From: Mycobacterium saskatchewanense
Lineage (GTDB): Bacteria > Actinomycetota > Actinomycetes > Mycobacteriales > Mycobacteriaceae
NCBI RefSeq assembly: GCF_010729105.1
Contig: NZ_AP022573.1
Span: 4,712,001 to 4,776,000, forward strand
Length of the DNA stretch: 64,000 bases
Direction of reading: 5' to 3'
Every line of letters begins with the position of its first letter. Within the stretch, counting starts at the first letter, position 1. The notes below the pieces were generated by a model that saw only the letters and a list, made by a program, of their open reading frames with translations, did no database searches and was not told the DNA's origin. The position numbers were made by a program, and so were the translations under genes. Positions 17,529 to 26,247 of the stretch are shown piece after piece.

Positions 17529-18983
17529 TCAAGGCACGTAGATTGACTTGGGTTGTTGGTAGCTGGCCAGCCCTTCGGGGCCGAGTTCGCGTCCGATGCC
17601 GCTCGACTTGACGCCGCCGAATGGTGCGACCGGGTCGGGCACGTAGGTGTTTACACCGAATGTCCCCGTTTGCACGCGGCGCGCTATGTCGAGCGCTCTG
17701 TCTTTGTCCCGCGTCCAAACGGTGCCGGCCAATCCGTACTCGGAGTCATTGGCCAAGGCGACCGCGTCGTTGATGTCGTCGTAGGGAATCACGGTCACGA
17801 CCGGGCCGAAGATCTCTTCGCGCGCAATGCTCATCTGGTTGTTGGTGTCGGCAAAGATTGTCGGTTCCACGAACCAGCCCCGATCATGGCCGCCGCGCCC
17901 GCCACCGGTGGTCACTCTGGCGCCTTCGGCCTCACCTTTTCTGATGTAGCTCTCCACACGTTCGCGGTGCGCTTCGGACACCATCGGCCCGATCATCGTC
18001 TTGTCGTCCAGCGCATCGCCCACGACTGCTGAAGACGCCATGTCTGTCAGTGCATCGACGACCTTTTGGTATTGTCTGCGGGGTGCCAGGACGCGGCTGC
18101 TGATAAAACAGCTCTGGCCGTTATTCATCATGGTCGCCCCGAACAGGTCGGAAGTGATCGCAGCGAGATCGGCATCGTCGAGTAAAATGGCGGCCGATTT
18201 GCCGCCAAGTTCAAGGGTGACCGGGCGCAGCAGCCGTCCGCACACTTCGCCGATCGAGCGCCCCGCCGCGGTGGAGCCGGTGAATGCCACCTTGTCGATG
18301 TCGGGGTGTTTGACGAGATACGCGCCGATCTCGCGGCCACCGGGTACGAAGTTCACGACTCCGGGAGGCAAAATCTCGTGCTGTTCGAGAATGTCGCCGA
18401 GGAGAAAACTGTCGAGAACCGTCTCGGGGGAAGGCTTGACGACGACGCTGCAGCCGGCGGCTAATGCCGGAGCCAGTTTGGTGAACAGGAGCGTCTGCGG
18501 ATAGTTCCAGGGCACGATGGCCGCGACAACACCGATGGGTTCACGCCGGATGACTACGCCGTCGACAAAAATCCCTCGTCGATACTCCTCGGGGGGCTGC
18601 TCACGTACGAGCGCACCGTAGTAGCTCAACAGCGCGCCAGGGAAGCCGCCTTCGATCTGACGGGCGGTCGAGATCGGCATCCCGTTTTGAGCACTGACAA
18701 GGGTGGTGAATTCCTCGCCATGCCCGCCGATGACGGACGCCAGGGCGGTCAGCGCGTCGGCACGCCGAGAAGGCTCCCATGCAGCCCACCCGTTGGGGTC
18801 GCAGAACGCGGCTCGAGCTGCGGCCACCGCCGCGTCGACATCTGCCTCAGCCGCGGCCGCGACATGTCCAATGGTTTGCTCCGTGCTAGCCGACCTCACC
18901 GTGATCGTTGCCGAGGTCGCCGGAGTAGTGTTACGACCGCCTACAAACAAGGTGTCGCGCTCGATGAACTCCGCTACCGTCAT
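17529..18983 (-). CDS. NAD(P)-dependent aldehyde dehydrogenase
   Basis: This 484-residue aldehyde dehydrogenase has VVAAIVPWNYP, GFTGS-like AFTGSTAAG, LELGGKSA with the general-base Glu, and NNGQSCFISSR with the catalytic Cys. The C-terminal pattern PFGGVKSSGIGRELG is typical. ATG 18983 is preceded by AGGAAGG; the frame extends further upstream but without family sequence. It is the first gene of the operon running through alcohol dehydrogenase, P450 and ferredoxin. It would finish the oxidation to a carboxylic acid ready for CoA activation. Confidence 0.9.
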   Translation of the reverse strand: MTVAEFIERDTLFVGGRNTTPATSATITVRSASTEQTIGHVAAAAEADVDAAVAAARAAFCDPNGWAAWEPSRRADALTALASVIGGHGEEFTTLVSAQNGMPISTARQIEGGFPGALLSYYGALVREQPPEEYRRGIFVDGVVIRREPIGVVAAIVPWNYPQTLLFTKLAPALAAGCSVVVKPSPETVLDSFLLGDILEQHEILPPGVVNFVPGGREIGAYLVKHPDIDKVAFTGSTAAGRSIGEVCGRLLRPVTLELGGKSAAILLDDADLAAITSDLFGATMMNNGQSCFISSRVLAPRRQYQKVVDALTDMASSAVVGDALDDKTMIGPMVSEAHRERVESYIRKGEAEGARVTTGGGRGGHDRGWFVEPTIFADTNNQMSIAREEIFGPVVTVIPYDDINDAVALANDSEYGLAGTVWTRDKDRALDIARRVQTGTFGVNTYVPDPVAPFGGVKSSGIGRELGPEGLASYQQPKSIYVP

Positions 18984-19494
18984 GGTGTCCACCCTTCCTA
19001 ATGCTTCTCGGCTACCGCTTGAGCCGATGAGGATGTTGGTTTTTCGGGGCGCGGTGCAGCTCCGAACTCGAGGCGGATGGCTGGTTTGTGTCGGCGGGAA
19101 GAGACTTCTGCGGTGAACAAGTTCGCCAGCGCCCCGTCGGTGCCTACGCCGTGGGCCCAGCCAGTCGCACAATGCTGCACCGCGGCGTCGGTTTCGCGTG
19201 TACATGGTCCGCCCTGACGCACTATCCACCTCACTGTGAATTCAACCCGCGGCGGCAGGTAGCAGGGCACCCATATGGTCTTCACTAGCGCGGAATGAGG
19301 CGTCCCTTCCGCGACCGTTGGTGAAGGCGAACCCTTCCTTCCGACTGCCGGATTATTTCTAACGATTAGACAGTAGAAATCATCGCGGGTCAAGGGGTCG
19401 GCGTAGGTCGGAACGGCGTTCCGGGGGGTGTCGGCTGAGCGCGTCGGGGGAAATACAGGAAATGGAACGGTTCGTCTGGGAAGTGTTGGTTGGT
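18984..19494. other. Intergenic control region before the ALDH-ADH-P450 operon
   Basis: This 511-bp stretch has no gene I can support. Short open frames on both strands lack family features. It separates the downstream end of the nine-gene beta-oxidation operon from the start of the ALDH operon, so it should contain the latter's promoter. The only strong signal is the nested inverted repeat at 19355-19380, listed separately. Confidence 0.6.
19355..19380. promoter_or_regulatory. Nested inverted repeat, probable operator
   Basis: The palindrome TCTAACGATTAGA lies at 19358-19370. A second pair of arms, ATTTCTA (19355-19361) and TAGAAAT (19374-19380), surrounds most of it. The palindrome has a 3-bp centre and is of the size bound by TetR or GntR dimers. 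It lies about 375 bp upstream of the ALDH start, in an AT-richer patch than its surroundings. Confidence 0.5.
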
Positions 19495-20550
19495 TCACTG
19501 TGTGGCCGCTTTGTGCACGGTGAGATGCGTGGTCGAGCGGCGCGTCAGCCATCTAACGTGTTCCGCCATGTCGGGCGGGAGGGCGTCGCTGCCGGCGCCG
19601 CCGCCACCGCCGGTTCGGTAGCGGTGGGCGACGCAGTGCAAGACACAGGCGAGCTTCCAGTATCCGAACGCCAGATAGAAATCGAGCACACCGACGTCAA
19701 TCGCGCGCGCACTGGCGTACCAGTCAATTGCCTCGCGCCGGGAGGGGAATCCTGTGGCTGATGTAGGACCCGGGAGCCCGAGCGCGGGCCGCTCGTCGCC
19801 CGGTTCGTCCCAGGAGACGAGGAAGTAACCCAGATCGGCCAGCGGATCGCCCAGAGCGGCGATCTCCCAGTCGAGAATCGCGCGGACGGTCCCGTCAAAA
19901 GGGTCTAACACGAGGTTGTCGAATCGGTAGTCGCCGTGTACCAGGGAGGTTTCCGTTGTTCTCGGCAGCGCGTCGGCGAGTGCTGCCTGCTGGTCGCCCA
20001 GGCGGTGGAACGTGTCTAAGTCGCAGGTCTGTTCGACCTGGGAAAGCCAGCGGTGCAGCTGGCGAGCGACGTAGCCGTCTCGCGGTCCGAGATCGGCTAG
20101 TCCCGCCCGGTCGAGGTCGACCGAGTGCAGCGCCGCGAGGGCCTCGACAGCGTGGCGAGCCGCGGCGGGTCGGGTCGTCTCAGCCAGGCCGGCGGTATCC
20201 GTCGGATCGCGCAGCACTGTTCCGGGCACGTCGGCCATGACATAGAACGTCACTCCCAGCACAGACTCGTCTTCGCACAGCGCAATCGGTTCGGGCACGG
20301 GCAGCGTAGTGCGCCGGGAAAGCGCGCTCAGAATGCGGTATTCGCGGCGCAAATCGTGCGCCCGCGGCGCCAACGGGCCGGTCGGCTGCCGTCGCAGTAT
20401 CCAACTGCGCCCGGGCGACCCGGTGACACGGTAGGTGAGATTTGATCGTCCGCCGGTGATCAGCTGGTAAGAGAGCGGTTCGGCCGCGCCGCTGACCTGC
20501 TCGGCCATCCACACCAGGGCCGGGGTGATTCGGGGATCGGGAGAGTTCAT
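19495..20550 (-). CDS. Phosphotransferase-family protein (ACAD10/APH-like)
   Basis: This 351-residue protein has the aminoglycoside-phosphotransferase fold. VHGDYRFDNLVLD is the catalytic Brenner-type loop and ILDWEIAALGDPLADLGYF the metal-binding DWE motif. An N-terminal ITGGRSNLTYRV marks the nucleotide-binding lobe. Members next to acyl-CoA dehydrogenases are thought to phosphorylate hydroxyacyl groups, as in human ACAD10/11, to allow 4-hydroxyacid breakdown. Its start overlaps the upstream enoyl-CoA hydratase stop by 4 nt. It is the last gene of a nine-gene operon. Confidence 0.83.
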   Translation of the reverse strand: MNSPDPRITPALVWMAEQVSGAAEPLSYQLITGGRSNLTYRVTGSPGRSWILRRQPTGPLAPRAHDLRREYRILSALSRRTTLPVPEPIALCEDESVLGVTFYVMADVPGTVLRDPTDTAGLAETTRPAAARHAVEALAALHSVDLDRAGLADLGPRDGYVARQLHRWLSQVEQTCDLDTFHRLGDQQAALADALPRTTETSLVHGDYRFDNLVLDPFDGTVRAILDWEIAALGDPLADLGYFLVSWDEPGDERPALGLPGPTSATGFPSRREAIDWYASARAIDVGVLDFYLAFGYWKLACVLHCVAHRYRTGGGGGAGSDALPPDMAEHVRWLTRRSTTHLTVHKAATQ

Positions 20551-21296
20551 CGCCGGTACCGGGTGGTGGCGCCAAGGAACTCGTGCGAAGCTGCGGCGGC
20601 GCCGACCGCAAGCGGTTCGATGTCAACGAGAATGTCCCCAAGGGTTGTCGCGTGTCGCAGTAGTGACTTGGTTGTCGCGAATGCGAACGGCGGCAGTGCG
20701 CCCAGGCGGCGGGCGGCGGAGATGGCCGTGGCGACGACGTCGGTGCCGGCTGCGGTCTCGTTGGCGAGCTGTTGGTGCACAGCGTCGTCGGCGTCAACGG
20801 GGCCAGCGGAGTAAAGGATGTTTGCAGCGACGGTCGAGCCGGCGCGGTTGCGCAGCAGCGAGATCGACAGCAAGTCTGGCGGAAGACCGACGCTGAGGAA
20901 CGACAGGCGCAACACGGCCGTGTCTGCCATGACGATGTAGTCGCAGGCGAGGGCGAGGGAGGCCCCGGCGCCGACGGCGGCGCCATTGACAGCTGCCACG
21001 ACAGGTTTGGGCGACGAGGTGACCGCGTGAGCGAGTTCGACGAACGCGCGGTGACGCGCAGCGAGTGTCGCGGCGTCGGCGCCGGCCGGGATATCGGCGA
21101 GATCTCCGCCGGCGCAGAATGCCGGTGGCGCGCCGGTGATCACGATGGCCGCGATGGTGTCGTCGTACTTCGCCTGGTTCACGGCGTCGAGCAGGCGGTG
21201 TGCGAGCGCGGTGTTTAGCGCGTTGCGTACGCTGGGCCGGTTCAGGGTCACAATCAGGATGTCGTCGGCCCGTACCACATCGAGTAGGTCAGGCAT
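20547..21296 (-). CDS. Enoyl-CoA hydratase/isomerase-family protein (atypical active site)
   Basis: This 249-residue crotonase-fold protein has the oxyanion-hole motifs AFCAGGDLADI and NGAAVGAGASLALACDY. The second half reads LSFLSVGLPPDLLSISLL, where canonical hydratases carry glutamates; I do not see either catalytic Glu in its usual place. It may be an isomerase, a lyase or a non-classical hydratase. It overlaps the acyl-CoA dehydrogenase stop by 8 nt and the phosphotransferase start by 4 nt, so translation is tightly coupled. Confidence 0.82.
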   Translation of the reverse strand: MPDLLDVVRADDILIVTLNRPSVRNALNTALAHRLLDAVNQAKYDDTIAAIVITGAPPAFCAGGDLADIPAGADAATLAARHRAFVELAHAVTSSPKPVVAAVNGAAVGAGASLALACDYIVMADTAVLRLSFLSVGLPPDLLSISLLRNRAGSTVAANILYSAGPVDADDAVHQQLANETAAGTDVVATAISAARRLGALPPFAFATTKSLLRHATTLGDILVDIEPLAVGAAAASHEFLGATTRYRR

Positions 21297-22488
21297 GGAC
21301 GAGTTCCTGCGCGTCGCGGGCGCGCAGCAGCCGCCGGGCTATCGACCACCGGTGGGTCTCGGAGGGGCCATCGTAGATGCGGAAGGCGCGCACCTCCTGC
21401 AAAAAGCGGGCGAGGGGAAGGTCGCCGGAGATACCTCGCGCACCGGCCAGCTGGACCGCTCGGTCCACGACTCGGTTGACCGCCTCGGACACGAACGTCT
21501 TGGTGATCGAGCTTTCCGCGCTACCGCGCTGTCCGTTGTCGAGCACCCAGGCCGCGTGCAGTATGAGTACACGCGATGCGGCGAGGTCGATCTCGTTGTC
21601 TGCCAGCATCTGTTGCGCCATCCCGAGGTCACTGAGTCGGCTCCCGAACAGGCGGCGAGTGGCGGCCACCTCGACGGCGATGTGCTGAGCGCGGCGGGCG
21701 AGGCCAAGCCACCGCATGCAGTGGGTGAGCCGCGCGGGGGCCAGCCGCACCTGTGCGTATGCGAAGCCTCTGCCCACTTCGCCCAGGACCGATGACTCCG
21801 GAACCTCGCAGTGTTCGAAATGAACCTCGTAGTGGCCCCCGGCGAACCCGGCATCGAGGGTGTCGAGCCGGCGCCCGATGCGAAAGCCGGGTGTTCCCGC
21901 GTCCACGAAGAACATTGTCGCCGCGTCTTTTCCCGCGTCCGGGGTGCGCGCCATGCAGATGGCGTATGCTGCTCCCTCGGCTCCTGTGATGAACCATTTG
22001 CTGCCGTCGATGACCCAGCCGCCGGGAACGGGCCGCGCCGTCGTACGAAGAAGGGACGGATCGGCGCCTGCTCCCGGAGCGGGCTCGGTCATCGTGAAGC
22101 AGGACCGGACTTCGCCGCGGGCGAGCGGGGCGAGATAGCGGCGCTTTTGCTCCTCGGTGGCGACGTGTTCGAGCAGATGCATGTTGCCTTCGTCGGGGGC
22201 CGCGCAGTTTAGCGCGAGGGGGCCGAGCAGGCTGTAGCCCGCCTCCTCGAATACCACCGCGCGTCCACGCATGTCGAGACCGCGCCCACCCCACCTTTGG
22301 CCAACGTGAGGCGCCAAGAGGCCCGCCTGGCGGGCGGCGGCCTGCAGCACGGTGCGGTGCGCGTCGGAGACCCCGTGCGGATCGGAAAGCATCTCGTCCT
22401 CGGCCGGGATGACGACGTCGGCGATAAAGCCGCGCACGCGGTCCCGCAGGTTCTGTAGGTCGGGGTCGAGGGTGAAGTCGATTGTCAT
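21289..22488 (-). CDS. Acyl-CoA dehydrogenase (ACAD11-like)
   Basis: This 399-residue FAD enzyme has the flavin-binding stretch CFTMTEPAPGAGADPS, WFITGAEGAAYAICMART, and a C-terminal IYDGPSETHRWSIARRLL. The DGPSETH form resembles ACAD10/11 and fungal-type dehydrogenases, which occur beside APH-like kinases, as here. AAGGAG lies just before the ATG. It should introduce the alpha-beta double bond into the acyl-CoA made in this operon. Confidence 0.88.
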   Translation of the reverse strand: MTIDFTLDPDLQNLRDRVRGFIADVVIPAEDEMLSDPHGVSDAHRTVLQAAARQAGLLAPHVGQRWGGRGLDMRGRAVVFEEAGYSLLGPLALNCAAPDEGNMHLLEHVATEEQKRRYLAPLARGEVRSCFTMTEPAPGAGADPSLLRTTARPVPGGWVIDGSKWFITGAEGAAYAICMARTPDAGKDAATMFFVDAGTPGFRIGRRLDTLDAGFAGGHYEVHFEHCEVPESSVLGEVGRGFAYAQVRLAPARLTHCMRWLGLARRAQHIAVEVAATRRLFGSRLSDLGMAQQMLADNEIDLAASRVLILHAAWVLDNGQRGSAESSITKTFVSEAVNRVVDRAVQLAGARGISGDLPLARFLQEVRAFRIYDGPSETHRWSIARRLLRARDAQELVHA

Positions 22489-22497
22489 TGAGTCTCC

Positions 22498-23253
22498 TTA
22501 GGCGATTCGCCAGCCACCGTCGACGACGATGACGGTGCCGGTGATGTAGTCCGGACCGGCGGCCAGGAAGCCGACCGTTTGGGCGATCTCGTCGGCGGTG
22601 GCTTGACGATGGGCAGGGATCGTGCGCTCGATGCGCTCGATGATCGATGGTGCTAGCCCGCGGGTCATCTCGGTGTCGACGAATCCGGGTGCCACCGCGG
22701 TTACCGTGATTTGGTCTCGCGCGAGTTCGAGGGCGAGTGCCTTAGTCAGACCGATGAGGCCTGCTTTCGCCGATGCGTAGGCAGCGTCGCCGGGGAAGCC
22801 GTTGAGCCCCACCACGGACGTGACATTGATGATCCGGCCCCATCGGCGCTCGATCATCAGGGGAACTGCGCGGCGGGCGCACAAAAATGCGCTCGTCAAG
22901 CTGGCGTTGTGTACAAGCCGCCAGTCATCGAGAGCTAGTTTCTGCACCCGCCCACCACGGTGCGCGCCGGCATTGTTCACCAGTATCCCCACCGGGCCGA
23001 GCTCGGCTTCGATCCGGGCGAATGCTTGATCAACCTCATTCTCGTCCGAGACGTCCCCGGGAATGCAGATGGCCGTCCCCCCGGCCGTGGTGATACTCGT
23101 GGCGACCTGCTCAGCCTGTGCGGCGCGGTTGCGGTATCCGATAGCCACGGCAGCACCCGCGGTAGCGAGGTTTTGGGCGATCGCGGCGCCGATGCCGCGC
23201 GATCCCCCCGTCACGAAGGCCGGAATCCCGTTAAGAGAGCCAGGTTCACGCAT
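22498..23253 (-). CDS. SDR-family oxidoreductase (FabG-like)
   Basis: This 251-residue short-chain dehydrogenase has TGGSRGIGAAIA for the cofactor, NNAGAHRGG, NVTSVVGLNG with the catalytic Ser, and YASAKAGL with Tyr and Lys. The C-terminus GTVIVVDGGWRIA is typical of 3-oxoacyl reductases. I place the start at ATG 23253 (MREPGSLNG), 7 bp after the thiolase stop; the open frame upstream lies inside the thiolase gene. Its probable job is 3-hydroxyacyl to 3-ketoacyl conversion before thiolysis. Confidence 0.86.
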   Translation of the reverse strand: MREPGSLNGIPAFVTGGSRGIGAAIAQNLATAGAAVAIGYRNRAAQAEQVATSITTAGGTAICIPGDVSDENEVDQAFARIEAELGPVGILVNNAGAHRGGRVQKLALDDWRLVHNASLTSAFLCARRAVPLMIERRWGRIINVTSVVGLNGFPGDAAYASAKAGLIGLTKALALELARDQITVTAVAPGFVDTEMTRGLAPSIIERIERTIPAHRQATADEIAQTVGFLAAGPDYITGTVIVVDGGWRIA

Positions 23254-23260
23254 CCGCGTG

Positions 23261-24454
23261 TCAGAGTCGTTCAATGAGAGTGGCGTTGGCCATGCCGCCG
23301 CCCTCGCACATCGTCTGAAGGCCGAACCGACCGCCGGTGGATTCGAGCACACCGATCAGTGTGGTTAGAAGCCGTGTGCCCGAGGCTCCCAGCGGGTGCC
23401 CCAAAGCGATTGCCCCGCCGCGGATGTTAACCCGCTCCGGGTCGACGCCGAACTCGCGTTGCCACGCCAACGGCACGCTGGCGAACGCCTCGTTGACCTC
23501 GAACGCGTCGACGGTATCAATGCCAATTCCGGCACGCTCGAGAAGCATTTGGGTAGCCGGGATGATCGCAGTGAGCATGAGGACCGGGTCATCGCCGACG
23601 ACGGTGAAGGAGCAGAGTCGGGCCCGGGGCCGCAGACCGAGCTGGTGGGCCTTTTGTTCGCTCATAATGAGGACCGCTGACGCTCCGTCGGTCAGTGGTG
23701 ACGAATTCCCGGCTGTGATCTTCCAGTCGATCTCTGGGTAGCGGGCGGCCTCTGGCACGTTCGCGAACGCCGGCTTCAACTGTGCCAGCCCCTCGCGCGT
23801 CGTCGTGGCGCGCACTGTCTCGTCCGCGCGCACCACGGCCTGCGAAGCGTCTGATCCCGTTGCGCGCAGCGTAACGATCTCGTTGTCGAAAGCGCCGCTC
23901 GCGCTTGCAGCGGCCGCCCGTTGATGCGAGCGGAGCGCGAACTCGTCCAGCTCCTCCCGCTCCAGGCCCCATTTCGCGGCGACGAGTTCCGCGGAAACGC
24001 CTTGTGGAATCAGGCCGTCCGGGTATCGCTCGGCGAACCGACTCCCGTAGGGGTTCGCGCCCTGCTGGGCCGAGAACATGGGTATTCGGCTCATGGACTC
24101 CACACCGCATGCGATGACCACGTCGTAGGCGCCGGCCATCACCCCCTGGGCGGCGAAGTGGGCGGCCTGCTGGCTCGACCCGCATTGGCGGTCCAGTGTT
24201 GTCGCCGGTACCCGCTGCGGAAACCCGGCTGCGAGCACGGCGTTGCGTCCCACGTTTGTTGACTGCTCCCCCGCCTGCCCGACGCACCCGGTGATCACAT
24301 CATCGATGAGTTCGGGATCTAGGTTGTTGCGCTCGATGAGTGCGCTCAGCACCCCGGAGAGCAGGTCGACGGGGTGTACACCGGACAGCGCGCCGCCCGG
24401 TTTCCCTCTGCCTGACGGGGTGCGAACGCCGTCGACGATGACTGCCATGGTCAA
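23261..24454 (-). CDS. Acetyl-CoA acyltransferase (thiolase)
   Basis: This thiolase of about 397 residues has the nucleophile Cys in TTLDRQCGSSQQAAH, NEAFAS, GGAIALGHPLGASGTR with the His, and the second Cys in CEGGGMANATL. AAGGAG lies 7 nt before TTG 24454 and 13 nt before ATG 24448, so the TTG is the better placed start. It cleaves 3-ketoacyl-CoA in the last step of the pathway encoded by this operon. Confidence 0.9.
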   Translation of the reverse strand: MTMAVIVDGVRTPSGRGKPGGALSGVHPVDLLSGVLSALIERNNLDPELIDDVITGCVGQAGEQSTNVGRNAVLAAGFPQRVPATTLDRQCGSSQQAAHFAAQGVMAGAYDVVIACGVESMSRIPMFSAQQGANPYGSRFAERYPDGLIPQGVSAELVAAKWGLEREELDEFALRSHQRAAAASASGAFDNEIVTLRATGSDASQAVVRADETVRATTTREGLAQLKPAFANVPEAARYPEIDWKITAGNSSPLTDGASAVLIMSEQKAHQLGLRPRARLCSFTVVGDDPVLMLTAIIPATQMLLERAGIGIDTVDAFEVNEAFASVPLAWQREFGVDPERVNIRGGAIALGHPLGASGTRLLTTLIGVLESTGGRFGLQTMCEGGGMANATLIERL

Positions 24455-24506
24455 GGGATTACTCCTTATCTGCCCAGTGATTACAGGTCCGGCCGCGAGG
24501 CCGGTT

Positions 24507-25613
24507 CTAAAGATCGAGCACAAGCCGCTCTGACTTCGCCCGCCCAACGCAGATGATCATCGTGTCGTTGTTCTTGCGCTCGGCGTCGGTGAGAACGGTG
24601 TCGTGGTGTTCGGGTAGGCCGTCTAAGACCGTGGTCACGCAGGCGCCGCAGAATCCCTCCTCGCACGACGACAACACAGTCGGCACCGCCTCACGGACAA
24701 CGTCGAGGAGGGAACGGTCCGGGGGAACGTGAAGCACCACACCGGTGCGCCGCAGTTCGACGTCGAAGCCTTTACCGGGTTCCTGCGGGCGTGTGGAGGA
24801 CGGGTCTGACGGGGCGAAGCGCTCGACGTGCAGCGAACCGGGCGGTAAGTGGCGCTGACATGCGCTCTCTACTGCCTTGATGAGCCCCTCTGGTCCACAG
24901 CAATACATTGCCGTGTCTGTTGAAGCGTTCCCCACGATGGATTCCACGTCGAGCACGCCAGTCTCGTTTTGAGGACACAGTTCGACGCGGTTGCCTCCCA
25001 GCGCCTTGACGTCGGTGACGAAGGCCATCGAGTCGCGGGCCCGTCCGCCGTAGACGAGCCGCCACGGGATCCCACGCGCCTCGACGACTCGCGCCATCGG
25101 CAGGATCGGTGTTATCCCGATGCCTCCGGCGATGAACAGATATCTTTCCGCTTCCACCAGCGGGAAGTGATTCCGCGGCTGGCTGACACCAACGTCCCGT
25201 CCCACCAGCGCGGGATCATGGATTTCGATGGATCCGCCGCGGCCCGCCGGCTCTCGCAGCACCGCGACGGTATACGCGCCACGGTCTGTTGGGTCTCCGC
25301 ACAGCGAGTACTGGCGAACTTTACCGGACGGCAAGATGACGTCGATATGTGCTCCCGGCGTCCATGCCGGCAACAGCAAACCGCGCGGGTGGACGAGGCG
25401 CAACGAGATGACCTCCCGGGCCTCGCGTCGCGCCCGCTCGACGCGCAAAGCTTGTATTCCGCAGCGCTGCGTGACGTTTGAATCTTGGGCGACGCGTGGC
25501 CCTGCGACCTGCTGGGCCGTCGAGCTATCGCCACCTTCATGAGATACTGCGCACGGCCAGGCATTGCTAGCCGGTTCCGAATGGCTCTGGACCGCCGGCG
25601 GATGTGTGATCAT
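24507..25613 (-). CDS. Phthalate-dioxygenase-reductase-like flavin/2Fe-2S reductase
   Basis: This 368-residue electron-transfer protein has a flavin domain with RQYSLCGDPTD, a nicotinamide domain with FIAGGIGITPILPM and CCGPEGL, and a C-terminal plant-type ferredoxin domain with SCEEGFCGACVTTVLDG and a later cysteine in MIICVGRA. This order (flavin, NAD, [2Fe-2S]) is that of the phthalate dioxygenase reductase family. Its ATG overlaps the stop of the 122-residue gene by 4 nt, so it is the likely reductase of the diiron oxygenase encoded upstream. Confidence 0.88.
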   Translation of the reverse strand: MITHPPAVQSHSEPASNAWPCAVSHEGGDSSTAQQVAGPRVAQDSNVTQRCGIQALRVERARREAREVISLRLVHPRGLLLPAWTPGAHIDVILPSGKVRQYSLCGDPTDRGAYTVAVLREPAGRGGSIEIHDPALVGRDVGVSQPRNHFPLVEAERYLFIAGGIGITPILPMARVVEARGIPWRLVYGGRARDSMAFVTDVKALGGNRVELCPQNETGVLDVESIVGNASTDTAMYCCGPEGLIKAVESACQRHLPPGSLHVERFAPSDPSSTRPQEPGKGFDVELRRTGVVLHVPPDRSLLDVVREAVPTVLSSCEEGFCGACVTTVLDGLPEHHDTVLTDAERKNNDTMIICVGRAKSERLVLDL

Positions 25614-25978
25614 CGCCGGAGTTGTGGCTGCGCATCGATTGACTCGGGAGGCGCATCACCCTCGACGCCGGTGACGGTGTCGAGCACGTTGTTGATGAGC
25701 CGATAGGCCGAGGACGCGTCGCTGAGCGGCTGCTCGCTTAACCCTGCGCCGGCGTACGCTAAGCCCGCCCACGATTGGCGGTCCTCGGGGTGGAACAGTG
25801 CGAGTTCGGCCTCAACGAGGACGAGGTCGATCGTGGGAGGATCGCCGGTGAGCTTGCCGTCGGTCCACGTGATGTGCACCCGACTGCCGTTGCGGCTCCC
25901 GCGCACCGTGAAGCTGCGCATCGGAAATTTGTTGCCCTCTTCCACCAGTGTCACCGCAGGACCCCTATCGACTGCCAT
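25610..25978 (-). CDS. Unknown small protein in the diiron oxygenase operon (122 aa)
   Basis: I do not recognise this 122-residue protein. It has an N-terminal beta-rich part (RSFTVRGSRNGSRVHITW) and an acidic, helical C-terminal part ending PPESIDAQPQLRR. No signal peptide or cysteines are present. It overlaps the preceding 98-residue gene by 28 nt and the reductase by 4 nt, so all are made from one mRNA with coupled translation. By position it is likely a structural or regulatory subunit of the oxygenase complex, in the way PaaB or PaaD serves PaaA. Confidence 0.7.
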   Translation of the reverse strand: MAVDRGPAVTLVEEGNKFPMRSFTVRGSRNGSRVHITWTDGKLTGDPPTIDLVLVEAELALFHPEDRQSWAGLAYAGAGLSEQPLSDASSAYRLINNVLDTVTGVEGDAPPESIDAQPQLRR

Positions 25979-26247
25979 ACCTGCAGCAGTCCCTCATCGC
26001 CTTCGAGGTTCTCGTCCCAGCCGTAGGGCTTCGCGAACACGAACGTCTGCGGTTCCGGGTATGTGGCGTCGCTGACGTCAAAAGTCGTGACGGAGATCGA
26101 ACGCTGCCCCACCGCGACCAGGAAGTACTCGTGGTAGTCCGAGAGCTGAACATCGAAAACAGTGATCGCGGGGTGAGGATGCAACGTCCGCACTGACCCG
26201 CGCCCGTCGCCGATCAGCTCGCCAGCCGAGCCCAGGGCCGCAGTCAC
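25951..26247 (-). CDS. Unknown small protein in the diiron oxygenase operon (98 aa)
   Basis: This predicted 98-residue protein starts at GTG 26247, which overlaps the diiron protein stop in a GTGA (26244-26247). Its sequence has alternating beta-type patterns (ITVFDVQLSDYHEYFLVAV, then SISVTTFDV) and ends LLQVWQSIGVLR. I do not recognise a family. The open frame extends upstream but only inside the oxygenase gene. Tight coupling to the oxygenase supports a subunit role. Confidence 0.7.
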   Translation of the reverse strand: MTAALGSAGELIGDGRGSVRTLHPHPAITVFDVQLSDYHEYFLVAVGQRSISVTTFDVSDATYPEPQTFVFAKPYGWDENLEGDEGLLQVWQSIGVLR

